Of a stretch of DNA of 64,000 bases, positions 46,001-56,033 are shown in pieces. The translations under genes and the position numbers were made by a program. Origin of the DNA: Podocnemis expansa (taxonomy: Eukaryota > Chordata > Testudines > Podocnemididae); the NCBI GenBank assembly GCA_007922195.1, contig ML682002.1, forward strand, positions 930,001 to 994,000. The letters are read 5' to 3'. The notes below the pieces were generated by a model that did no database searches, was not told the origin of the DNA, and saw only the letters and a program-made list of their open reading frames with translations. Numbering within the stretch: the stretch's first letter is position 1; every line of letters starts with the position of its first letter.

Positions 46001-46701
46001 GTGTTGGGTGCATTTCATCCTTCAAGGACAAGCTGTTCTGTCCTGACTTCCATGTATGCCTCCTGAAAGCATCGAATAACCTATGTGATTGACTAGAAGA
46101 AAATCTGGCTTCACAGCTCCACGTGCTCAGCCCTGCGCTCTAGAGACAACGCGAACTGACAGGAAGTAGCCATGCACACCATTCCCACAGTGCAGCACCG
46201 GCTGGAAGGGCCCATCCTGGCTGGAGGTTCATTTTTCCTCTGGTTGAATGAGCTGATCCACCACGTGGACTGAAACGCCAATTGCTCAGCTACACGTCCC
46301 ATCCTAGTCACCACTGCCAGCATCACCCACCTCCTCAACCACACCCCTCTCTTCTCACTCACCTTGCTGGCTCCCAGCTGTGCTCAAGAACAGGCTCAGA
46401 CATCTTCACTTGGCTTTCCTGGCCCTACACATTCCTCCCTCATGCCGTCTGCCCCAGTGACACTATACTTTCCGCCCTCTATATCTGTCCCACACTGCAG
46501 CAGCCTCTTCTGCTCCAAGAGCCCTTCTGTTTGCCAACCTCCCACTCAAATCCCTTCTATCAGCTCAGCAGCGGGGGTCTGCAATTTGCATAGGCGGCCG
46601 CAAATCAGCTAATGGGACCATTTCAGTTTGGTCACGTGGGTCCTCCACACCCACTGCCTTTTCCTAGGTTCAAAGGATGGAAGCAACCATTGTGATGCTC
46701 T
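43034..46701. other. No gene recognised; unique and AT-rich stretches
   Basis: 43440-43580 is an AT-rich stretch with an E-box (CAGCTG) and TGATTAAG and might be a conserved noncoding element. 43765-43830 faintly resembles an antisense SINE tail. 44.9-45.4 kb is AT-rich. Medium frames (up to 125 codons) have no recognisable domain. Confidence 0.3.
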
Positions 46702-46709
46702 GTCTAGTC

Positions 46710-46938
46710 CAGGGGCCTCAAACTCATGGCCGAAGGGCTGCATGTGGCCCCTAAAGTTATTTCTTGTGGCCTGCAACAACACTATCGTCATCAATAGTCA
46801 CAATACCGTTGTATGAAAAGGCTTCAGTGGTGCAGCACTTGGGCTACTGTACAAGTCTTCATAGAATCATAGGGTTGGAAGGGACCTCATAGGTCACCTA
46901 GTCCAACCCCTTCATGGTGATTTGAGTTTGAGACCCCA
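46710..46938 (+). mobile_element. hAT-type element with a CR1 end inside it
   Basis: The left end is CAGGGGCCTCAAACTCATGG and the right is GATTTGAGTTTGAGACCCCA. Flanks GTCTAGTC (46702-46709) and GTCCAGTC (46939-46946) match at 7 of 8; the terminal CTG is eroded. Same family as 7704-7803. A CR1 3' end is embedded at 46861-46912. Confidence 0.82.
46861..46912 (-). mobile_element. 52-bp CR1 3' end nested in a hAT-type element
   Basis: ATAGAATCATAGGGTTGGAA, GGGACCTCATAGGTCACC and TAGTCCAACCCC are the reverse of the CR1 3' terminus. It is a severely truncated insertion that keeps only the tail. Confidence 0.85.
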
Positions 46939-47070
46939 GTCCAGTCCGAGCTTCTGCAGAACAGGGTGCATCATCATGAGCCAGAGGCATTCATAGTTTT
47001 CTAGGGCAATGGCCTACTGGGGGAGGATTGTCAAGCATCTAGAAAATTAGCAAGCAGTAAAAAATTAGGT

Positions 47071-47446
47071 CAGTGGTTCCCAACCTTTTTCAGGCTGGGG
47101 ACCCGTCTTTAAACAATAACAAAAAATTCTTTGCAGCCCCCCAGCTGATTATGTAATCTGGCTGATGCTACTGGGACAGCTGTTGAGCAGTGCTGCCACC
47201 ACCATTGCCCACGCTGCTGGGGATCCAAGCTGCAACAGCTATGGCCCCCAGCCCTTGCCCCTGCTGGGGAGCTGCCACGGCCCCTTTCCCCTGCCAAGAT
47301 CTGGCCATGGGTGGTGAGAGCCAGCCCTGGCGGGGAGCATCAGGGCTGTAGCTGGATTCCAGCCCTGGTAGCGAGAGGCTTCGCGGAGCCCCTGCAACAC
47401 GTCCAAGGACCGCTGGGGGTCCCCGGCCATAGGTTGAGAACCACTG
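47071..47446 (+). mobile_element. Longest hAT-type element here (376 bp)
   Basis: Termini are CAGTGGTTCCCAACCTTTTT and GGTTGAGAACCACTG. Flanks AATTAGGT (47063-47070) and AATTGGGT (47447-47454) match at 7 of 8. The interior is GC-rich with repeated GCTGC and CCCAGCCCT motifs and contains no transposase frame. Confidence 0.85.
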
Positions 47447-47454
47447 AATTGGGT

Positions 47455-48867
47455 TTTACTTAAATAGTTTCATTGTCCACACTCAGGCAAACAGCCAAAT
47501 CTGAGAGCCAAGTTGTCCTTCAATCAGCCACCTCCTAATATTGTTGATCTCCACGCCAACACCCAAGCACTTCCCAGACAAAGCATTTCTCGTGAGGCCC
47601 CAGCACCTGCCTTTCTGCCTACAGAGGGAATCTGGGGGGAGTCTGTGAATCGAGCCCAGCATGGACTGGAACTAACGGGGCAAGCCGGCCTCAGCTCTGT
47701 TCCTCGCTGCGCTCCAAAGATCCTCTACCCAAATTGCTTCGCAAGCCCTTCATCACTGCTGAATGCAGAGTTGGCACTCTTCCCAGCACAGATCAGGTTC
47801 TCTCTGTTTGGAAAGGAAGTTCCAAGAAGAGAGTGGAGCAAGCTGACCCCTTGGGAGCGAAAAAGTCTCCTCCCAGCACTGAGCTTCTGTGGGGATAACT
47901 AAAGCTTATAGGTCTGCATGGAGGCTTGAGTTTACCTTGACCTGTGTTAAGTAATCCTAGCCCAGCCCCCTCCTACTCCGGCTAAATTAAAGACACAACT
48001 GAAGCCTGCAAATTTTATGTATTTATTTTCATTTTTTTTAAATAGCCAGATGATGGGCATCCCCGGTTAGGAATGATCCCAAGGACCTGCATGAGATGTC
48101 CCAAAATCGTATCAATTCTGAAACGCAGCCAATTTGGAGGTGGGGTCTCCCAGAATCCCAGAGAATGCAGATTGAACATTTCCAGCCACAGAGCGCTCAC
48201 CCATGGCACAGATTTCCTCTATAAGGTTAGGGGGAAATCTAATCTTCAGGTGGAGCTGAACACATCTCTGTGCAGTTGCTCATCTAAAACTGTACTTTAC
48301 TTCTCTCGCAGCATTCCCACAGTACTCACCGAACAATGCCAGGGGACGCGGATTCATTCTAGCACAAGAGACTTGGGGAAAAACACCCCCATGTACTGCA
48401 AAAGCCCTGCCCAGCCTCCAGGGGACTTCAGCTTCCCTCAGTTCAAACCTGCCCGAGCAGTGGGATTTGCAGGCTCTCAGCTGCCCTTTGGGCAGATTTG
48501 TGTGCGAGAGAGGATAGCTTTGCCAAGCTTTAATGCTTACGGAGTGTCAAGTTATTTATAGCCAGCGCTGCACTGTAATGTCTCCTTGGATCTATACACA
48601 GTTTTGTACGTCAAACAACAACAGGCAGCTAAATTGCTTTGTCTGAAACAACGCACATCTTTCCACAGCAGAAAAGCTGCCACTTCTCTGCTTTACAAAC
48701 CATTTGCCATACCCATGGGCAACATGCTTGGGGAATGACATCACAGGATGCTGCAGAGCAACTTCTCTGATATGGCTTAGCCCTAGGTGTGCTTGGTGAT
48801 TTACAGGCTCACGGCAGTGCCCCTGTGCCAAAGAACTTAGAGGTCAAATGACTTTACCTCCCATTTA
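47455..48867. other. No gene recognised
   Basis: A 162-codon plus-strand frame (48073-48561) is Cys-containing but resembles no family I know, and no splice or promoter context supports it. The adjacent 129-codon frame (47513-47902) is likewise unrecognised. Confidence 0.3.
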
Positions 48868-49055
48868 AGTCGGAGTGGTCCAGCAGATAGAGCACCAGGC
48901 TGGGACTCAAGAGAACTAGATTCTGTCCAAGCTTTCGGCTGCTGAGTGACCCTTGCATGACCCTCACTTTTCACATCTGTAGAAAGAGGGAAAGCTGCCT
49001 GTGCAAGGCACCTGGCAATAAATGCGTGAGAGGTGCTCCATAAGAGGTGTTGTTG
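48868..49055 (+). repeat. tRNA-derived SINE, diverged
   Basis: Head GTGGTCCAGCAGATAGAGCA, then CAGGCTGGGACTCAAGAG, a weak B-box near GATTCTGTCC, the core CTCACTTTTCACATCTGTAG and tail GAGAGGTGCTCCATAAG. Same family as at 4.45 kb. Confidence 0.65.
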
Positions 49056-49977
49056 CCAGTGATAGAAGGGCGAGCAGGATTAGATGACAGTTAACACACG
49101 ATTCAGATCACGTTATCCGCCCTTCCCATCACGAGTACCAGGAAATTATACAGTGGGACTCTTCCCAGGGTTGGTCCTAGGGCAAAGGAGCAGCTGTGTC
49201 CCAACAGGCCTTTTCCAGCTCTAATTCCTATCAAACGCCCCGGTTTTTCAACATACGTGGAATATGTAATTTGATTTAGTGCTTCATGAACAACATCTAT
49301 TGCTGCATCTTTTCCCAGCAACAGGGCAATCCGAGCTGTCATTGCAGAAAGCCGGTTTTCTGTGCAGAACAGGTCTTGCCCCAGTTACAAACTAATTCCT
49401 TCAGAGCAAGACTTTAAAGGCTGCCCTACATGCAACATAAAATCCGATTCTCTTACAGGCAAGGTAAGTGATGACAGCTTGCTGCTAGTTACAAGGTAAC
49501 TCTGCTCCGCCAGTGTCTGAGGACACGCGAAGCTCCTCAACAAATCCATCTGATCAACCACCAGCAGCAGCATGCGAATCTGAGCAGGGGAGAAAGTTTC
49601 AGGGTGACTAAACTCTTCAGGGAAAAAAAAAAAAAAAAGCTGTCAAGCAGCCACAGAAGACAGGAGTTACCAACAACCATGCCTCCTTGGCGGCCTCCTC
49701 ACAAACTACGTAAGGCTGAGTTGGGTCCATTATTTGGACATCCCTTGCAAGACTTATGCCGAAGACCAGTGGCAGCTCATTGATGATCTGCCTGCTTCTC
49801 ACAGTTCCACGAAGCCTCTTCATTTTCCTTCCCAAACTGTCGTGCAGCATTGCTCCTCCACTGCCGCAGTCTCTGCACTGCAGCCGACGGCTAAGCAGGC
49901 TGTTTTTAACAAGGACACCCAAAGTTCATGGTGAGCTAAGGGAAGTACTTAAGGAAGTCAACTCTACAAAAGTTGAC
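49056..49977. other. No gene recognised; contains a poly-A run
   Basis: A run of 16 A bases lies at 49623-49638. The rest is single-copy-looking. A 101-codon minus-strand frame (49617-49922) has no recognisable domain. Confidence 0.35.
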
Positions 49978-49985
49978 ACATGATG

Positions 49986-50142
49986 CAGGGGTGGACAAAA
50001 ACTGGCTCACTGCTAAGTGTTAGCAATTTTACTTTTGGCTGCCAGAATGTGCTTCCCCATTATATTTCTGCAGTGGAGCTAGGTGACAAGCTACTAAAAC
50101 TGGCAACCATGGTGACCAGAAACATACATTTGTCAAGGCCTG
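49986..50142 (+). mobile_element. Non-autonomous hAT-type element (GGACAAA family)
   Basis: Termini are CAGGGGTGGACAAA and TTTGTCAAGGCCTG, which pair at 11 of 14. Flanks ACATGATG (49978-49985) and GCATAATG (50143-50150) match at 6 of 8. It is 157 bp, the same length as the 28.05-kb copy. Confidence 0.82.
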
Positions 50143-50328
50143 GCATAATGCCTTTGGAACAAGGCAGAAAAGTCCTGTCTATGGACTTGCAGCTTTGCGT
50201 TCAGGCTTTCATACCTAGTTCTGCCAAAAGCAAAGGTGTCACAAGGTGCTGTTCCCACAGCTCGTCTCTTGAAGAGCCCAGCTTTCCAGTGGGGCTGCAT
50301 CCTGTAATTGAGGGAAAGGCGGAGATCT

Positions 50329-50363
50329 GCTAGTCTTTAAGTGCCACAGGACTTCTTGTTTGT
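50329..50363 (+). mobile_element. Penelope-like 3' tail fragment, copy 7
   Basis: TAGTCTTTAAGTGCCACAGG and ACTTCTTGTTTGTC match the middle of the unit only. Both ends are missing. Confidence 0.65.
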
Positions 50364-51861
50364 CAAACTGATGTAGTGAAGAGGGGGTGGAAATCTTGTC
50401 CCCCACTATTCTTGCATTAGTTTGATCACTCCCAAATACCAGGGTCAGGAAGGATGCAATTCTTTGCTGGAGGATCTTAAAGACCATTGCAATATGGAGC
50501 ACCTAGCAATGTGGCAGCAATGTGGCACTCAGCCTCACGCTGGCCCTGCGACGTCGGCAAGCACCGCTACCTCAAAATCATGCAACTGAGCAGCTGAGCC
50601 GTGGATGTAGAGCATGTGGGACAGAACCCATGCTCTAGCTGAGACCACAGCGCCCTGCCAAGCCGGTCTGAACTCTGACTGGCATGACACACACTTCTAA
50701 TAGGCATCACATACAAACTCACCTAGAAAAGTCAGCCCACTCAAATGTGATATTGTAGCCACTGCCCACAAGCAAGTCCAGTTAACATAGGGAACCACAA
50801 GCCTGCAAGCTAGAAATAAGTAACCATTCCGTATGCCCCTTCATCTCCCACTATTAGCAGGCATGGACGGCCTCCGCTGGGAGAGCCTGGAGAAAATCTC
50901 CAAACTACAGGCACCCAACTTTGAAATAGCAGAAAGGCCACACTGTGGCTCCAGCATTGGCAAACCATCACCAGTCAGCCCCCTGCCACCCAATCACTGA
51001 TTTTAAAAGTCCATGATATTTTTACACCAATGGGGAGGGGAGGAGGAGAAGGATTCGGGCTCAAGCTTTCATGGTGCCCTCAGGTCAAGTTTTTTTTTTT
51101 CTTTCCTGAAAACATGCAGGCTAGAAGTTTACACTTTTTTGTAATGGAAAGCAGAGGGTCTCATCTCATCACTTGCTTCCAGGAGCTGAGGCTTTTGACC
51201 TGTGTTAAAACTCGTGAGTCAGGGGCACAAAGCTCTAAATGAAGTTGCACAGAACTGCTGACAGGCCTTTTTAAAGTTAAGCTTGATGGGCAACAATCAC
51301 CTTTGTTTTAAAATGCATGTGCACACAGACACATGCTTCAGCCTGAGCATGGGACCTACCAGTTAGTCTCCTGCAGATTCTGAGAATGTGGCTCCAGGGA
51401 GATGCCCACTACCTGCATTTTTGCACGTTCCTGACCCCTTTGTGTGTACGAATGGCATGATCTTGCATCGTTTCTTGGAACATAGGTAGTGAATCCCTAC
51501 ATATGCACAGCTGCAGCTTAACAGCAAAGCATGGTCTCTTTCCATGGTGCAAACCACTGAACTGTCTACTCATCACACTACCCAGTGCTTAACTCAGAAA
51601 TGTACAACTGCACCCATCACCAAGGAACTTAGTTGCTTTGCTTCAGTAAAATCATTAGATCAAACACCTGGTCCTTATCAGGGGCCAACAGAGAGGGCTT
51701 CCATCTTCAGGTCTGTCAAACTCCAAGTTTGCCAAGCCCCTGGAAGGAGTCAGCCCTGGATACACAAGAGCCAGGATGGGGAGCTACCCATTTGGGATTA
51801 TTGGTGTTCAGGGTCCGCTGTGCCATAAACACAGGCTTCCATCATGTAAATGACAGGAAAA
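50364..51861. other. No gene recognised
   Basis: A short direct duplication AGCAATGTGGC lies at about 50506-50526. Otherwise single-copy-looking sequence without a recognisable gene. Confidence 0.3.
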
Positions 51862-51997
51862 TGTTCTTCAAAGCATCTGACGAAGGGGGATTTTCTCCCA
51901 CGAAAGCTCATGCAATAAATAAATTTGTTAGTCTTTAAGTGCCACAGGACTCCTTGTTTCTTTTGCTGAACTAGACTGACACGGCTGCCCCTTTGGA
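51862..51997 (+). mobile_element. Penelope-like 3' tail, copy 8 (most complete)
   Basis: It contains CTTCAAAGCATCTGACGAAG, CTCCCACGAAAGCTCATGCA, AAATTTGTTAGTCTTTAAGT and GACTGACACGGCTGCCCC. All hammerhead-like parts can be placed: GCAT 51873-51876, CTGACGA 51877-51883, stem arms 51885-51890 and 51896-51901, GAAA 51902-51905 and ATGC 51910-51913. The hairpin arms TGTTAGTCT (51926-51934) and AGACTGACA (51973-51981) are present. Confidence 0.8.
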
Positions 51998-52269
51998 ACC
52001 AGGAAAATCTCTGTTATTGCCAGGAGAGTTGTCATGGACAGCCACTACGAGGACACACAAACACACAAGCAAATGCAACTACCAGCCAGCAGAGGGCAGT
52101 AAGTCACATATCAACACCCATTCGCCCCCCGGCCTCGACAAAACGTTCCAGGTGCTGGCATCTGCCTTGAAAGTTCTTCATCCAACCCAATCAACCCTTA
52201 TTTAATCATTAGCATTTCTTTGCTGGTCATCTCCATGGTATCTAAGTACCCTCAAAACCAAGGAATATA

Positions 52270-52410
52270 TCCTCACACAAAGAAATACCATCCCCCTTCT
52301 ACAGACGGGAACCGAAGCACAGATACTGAATGACTTGACCAAGGTCACACAGGGATTCTGTAGCAAAGCCGCAGACTGAAGTCGGATCTCTAAAATCCCA
52401 GTGGAGCGAC
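52270..52410 (-). repeat. CORE/MIR-like SINE, antisense
   Basis: CTTCTACAGACGGGAACCGA, ATGACTTGACCAAGGTCACA and GTAGCAAAGCCGCAGACTGA are the reverse of the conserved SINE body. Confidence 0.72.
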
Positions 52411-52660
52411 TCAGCGTGGGGGCATCCTTCTGCTCTCGCTCAGTTTTCAAATTTACCCCGCTCCCTCCCCTGCTCCAAGACAAACACCAACCGCTCAACC
52501 CAACTCGCATTGGCCACTTGCTTGTAGGCTCCACTGAAGTGTAAATGACAGCTCATCAATTTAACTAGCCTTAAAGCTGCACAATTATTTGCTTTCAAGC
52601 TCTCTCCCCCAGCCTTACTTTCCCTTTTCCACTTCCAGCCCCGTCTCTTCATAAAAAAAC

Positions 52661-52781
52661 AAACCAAAAAACCACAAGGAATCATGTGGCACTTTAAGAC
52701 TAACAGATTTATTTTTCGCATGAGCTTTCACGGGAGAAAATCCCACTTCCTCAGATGCTTCGAAGACCGGTGAACTTACAG
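52661..52781 (-). mobile_element. Penelope-like 3' tail, copy 9, minus strand
   Basis: On the minus strand it reads GAAGCATCTGAGGAAGTGGG, TTTTCTCCCGTGAAAGCTCA and GCGAAAAATAAATCTGTTAG. The second stem arm changed from CCCAC to CCCGT, which still pairs through two G-U wobbles. A 194-codon minus-strand frame (53199-52615) runs through it and is not a gene. Confidence 0.77.
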
Positions 52782-53506
52782 AATGGAATGAAAATAAATG
52801 CAAGGGGGTGTAAATAGTCACACCCCATGTGCTGCCCTGATTCCCTGCAGGCTCTTCCCTCGCCTCTTCACATTCCCTGACCAGGGGGCAAAGCCATGCA
52901 GAAGGCTGTGCCTGAAGCCAGGAATGGACCAGAGCAGCCAGGATGGGCACTCGGGGCCCAGCTTGGTGGCACTGACAAAGCAGAAGAGCCTCACAGTCTG
53001 CTGCTCCGGTGATTAGAAGGGAAGACAGGCAGTCAGACATGAGCTGCGGAGGATATCTGCATCGCAGGTCCCCCTGGGCCCATTCCTGCGCTGCTTGCAC
53101 AGAGCAGAGGAGCTGGGGGAACAGCACTGCCCACACGCCCTGTAGGAATGAGGCCAGCAGGACCCATCCATTTACTTCTGCTGTGGTCCCAAGCAGCAAT
53201 CCCTACCCAGCCGGGGCAGACAGGACTGGGGCTGACGCTGGGAAGGCTGTTTGCTCACAAGCATCCAAACACAGCCTCTGCAGCAGCAATTCAGTGAGAG
53301 ACTCTCTGACTTGTGCAACCAATGCCATGAATAAACAAACAGCTGCACCGGTGAAAACCTAAGCAGGGCCGTGGCTGCTAACAAACGGCCATGAGGAAAG
53401 CCGCCAGACAGTTTTAGGTGTAAGCTCACTATACACAGAGAGGTTTCCTTTTCCCTTCCTTCAAGCCTCTTTTATTTATTTGTTTTAAAACGTGTTTATT
53501 ATTTTC
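52782..53506. other. No gene recognised
   Basis: Locally GC-rich. The long minus-strand open frame that crosses this stretch continues into the Penelope-like tail and lacks any recognisable domain. Confidence 0.3.
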
Positions 53507-53645
53507 ATTACTCTACGGCCTGAGTCTCCTATGGCTGTGCTAGGGGCTGTACAAACATATCCCTGTCCTAGGGGGGTTCGGTCTGGGTGTAAGATAGGAG
53601 ACACGAGATGGATGTAGGCAGGTGGGGGAGTACTTGTACTCACTA
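53507..53645 (+). repeat. Ancient interspersed repeat (CTAGGTGCTGTAC family), copy 2
   Basis: GTGCTAGGGGCTGTACAAAC, ATCCCTGTCCTAGG and GATGGATGTAGGCAGGTGGG align in order with the copy at 20.04 kb. Both are on the same strand. Confidence 0.55.
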
Positions 53646-54561
53646 CAGCAATCACATAAAGGAGTATTATCTTGAGGCTGCCTTCTCAGAAACCCCCCCC
53701 CAAAGTGCATGGGACATCCCATCATGGGGGGAGCATTCCTGGAGGGACGGGAGACTTTGCATTGCACCCTCACACTCAGTTCTGAGGGCTGTCATTTCAG
53801 AAGCACCTATGTGACTCCCGCAACAGCCAAATCTGCATTCCTAAGGCAGAACTACAGGCTTGCCACGTTTCACAGCAGCCGTGTGCTTGTCTCATCTAGG
53901 GAAAAGTCACATAGGCAGAACAAGGGCTTGTGAAACTCTCTTTCCTCCCTGATGAAGCAGCAGGGAGAAATAACAGTAAATTCTGGGACATGTGAATTAG
54001 GTGGAGGTTCAATCAGAAATCACACCGCAGAACAACGCCCCAGTGAGCCAGCCTGGCACTCTCGGGGGGCAGCAGGAACTTTCATTAGTGACACAGCTGA
54101 ACAGCAGCTCAAGGGAGGTCGCACAGGGACCCGGCATGGAAAGAGCAAGACACCTACCAGTAAAACTCCACCACAAGAGCCAAGCTCCCGTCCAGCTAAG
54201 CCTCCATCACTTTTCCCCTGCTGTGAGGACTGGTTTCTCCACCTTCTCAAGAAGAGGTGAGCCGACAGCTGCAGGAGCTGGGCCATATGCTCCTAACAGC
54301 TTTTATGTCACTCTGCACCCACCAAAGTGCTGAATTCCTCTCATTTTGTGAAGGACTGTCTTCAGGAGGAGTTTGATCTGCTGGGCCATGGGGGTGTGAG
54401 GAGGGGAAAGCCAGTAATGGTCCAAGCTCTGGCCATTACACAATATATACCCAAAACAAGGAGCTGGTCAGCACGCTGGGAATTTTTAATAAGATGTCCC
54501 TCTTTTTTGCATATGTAACCTGCAGTGAAATAGTTAATAAGGTTGGCATTGAACGACATTA
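53646..54561. other. No gene recognised
   Basis: Short poly-C at 53693-53701. Plus-strand frames of 102-110 codons at 53952-54333 show no recognisable domain. Confidence 0.3.
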
Positions 54562-54852
54562 GGGCCAGGTCTGCACTGGCTGTGGAATTTGGAGGCAGTA
54601 GAAGGGAGATCCACAAAACTATGTAAAATAACTTGTCTCTCTCCCTTCAACCTCCTAACACCTACTTACCATGTGCTGAGTTGAAGGGAAATACTGTCCC
54701 TCTGAACCAGCGCTACTCTTCTTGAGGTGGCAGCACGGTTGAGTTACTACGTCGACTTCCGGATTGATTGAGCGGGTCTTCACTGACCACCCAATTGAAT
54801 CAGAAAGACCCAGGTTGACAGCAGCAAATTTGCCCCCCAGTGTAGACCTGCC
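54562..54852. mobile_element. Inverted-repeat DNA element with TTA target duplication
   Basis: Left end GGGCCAGGTCTGCACTGG and right end CCAGTGTAGACCTGCC are inverted repeats. TTA lies directly outside both ends (54559-54561 and 54853-54855). A 3-bp TTA/TAA duplication is the hallmark of PIF/Harbinger transposons. No transposase frame; a non-autonomous copy. Confidence 0.72.
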
Positions 54853-54855
54853 TTA

Positions 54856-55910
54856 GGACGTAGAATCAACGTTTTACAGAGACGAACAGGAGACAACGCA
54901 GGCCTCTCAGATAGTGCCTCAGGTGCTTTGGAGACTGCAGCATACATTATTTTGTACTGGGTTCATATTTTAAAGGCTCTTGTCACAACCACAAAAGGCT
55001 TAGATGCCCCATACTGGCTTAAAAATTAAGGCTCAGATATAGGAGATATCAGTTTGCCAAACCATCTCTGGTCCCTCTCACTCTCCACTGTTGCCCTGTC
55101 ATTCCCCTTTCCTCCTATCTTTAGGAGACAAATCTCTCTGGGTAGGAAAGCAAAGACAGCGTACACGCTGGGGTAAGTTACAAGCTGAAGGGCAGTATCT
55201 CAGAAGAAAAGTGATCAGCACCAAGGTGTGACATCCTTGCACTGGCCCCTTGTGCACGCTTCTACTCTCCAGTTGGTTGTTTCTCTTGCTACCATCCTGC
55301 CCTTCTGCCCCCCTTGCATGGACACATTTGCATGTAAAAACCACCACACTCACCTAACAGGCAATACAAAAACTACATTGCATACATACCCTTAAAGGAT
55401 TATTAATGTTGCAAAGCGAAGGATGCAGAAGTTAGGAAATTCCAGAATTAAGGTTGCTGGTTCTTGGCCCAGCAGGAGGGGCATTTACAGCAAAGGACCT
55501 AGCCACAGACTAGAGCAGCCAGCGACCCAATTGCAGAGAAAAGTCCTTCTCGGCCCCAAGCTGAACCATGGGCACCATGGAAAATTTAGCTGCAAAGCTC
55601 TAGCAAGCGTCTATGGGAGGTTTCCCAAAAGCTTATAAATTTGCCAGATTTTGGCAGATTTTCACAGGGATGACAAGAGGTCCATCCCTGTATCCAAGGA
55701 TCAAATATGAGCAATACCACAGGGCCACTAGAGAGTCAATATACATATATTCTGGTGAGATTTCTTTTTTTAAATATCACAAAACAGTTTTCTTTAATCT
55801 AATTTTCTGAAACTGCTGAACTCTTTTGGCTGAAAGTCCCCCTTGCAGCCCCTGACACCCCATAAAAGTTATAGTTTGCCCAAGTTACGAATAACTGAAA
55901 ACACAGCATT
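54856..55910. other. No gene recognised
   Basis: Single-copy-looking DNA without a supported feature. Confidence 0.3.
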
Positions 55911-56033
55911 CTGTAAGTTCCCCCATCTTCAAAGCATCTGACAAAGGGGGATTTTCTCCCACAAAAGCTCATGCAACAAATAAACTTGTTAGTCGTTAAG
56001 TGCCACAGGATTCCTTGTTTAGTGAACTAGACT
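55911..56033 (+). mobile_element. Penelope-like 3' tail, copy 10
   Basis: CTGTAAGTTCCCCCATCTTC, AAAGCATCTGACAAAGGGGG, TCCCACAAAAGCTCATGCAA and AAACTTGTTAGTCGTTAAGT. The core has CTGACAA and the GAAA is now AAAA. The 5' boundary at CTGTAAG is shared with copies 4 and 9, so the repeated unit starts there or further upstream. Confidence 0.77.

Noticed and set aside
48073..48561. 162-codon plus-strand open frame
   Set aside because: No known domain, no promoter or splice context, and no homologue that I recognise. Chance frames of this size are expected in 64 kb read in six frames.
52615..53199. Longest open frame in the window (194 codons, minus strand)
   Set aside because: Its C-terminal part is translated from a Penelope-like tail, it has no recognisable domain, and it sits in locally GC-rich DNA where stop codons are rarer.
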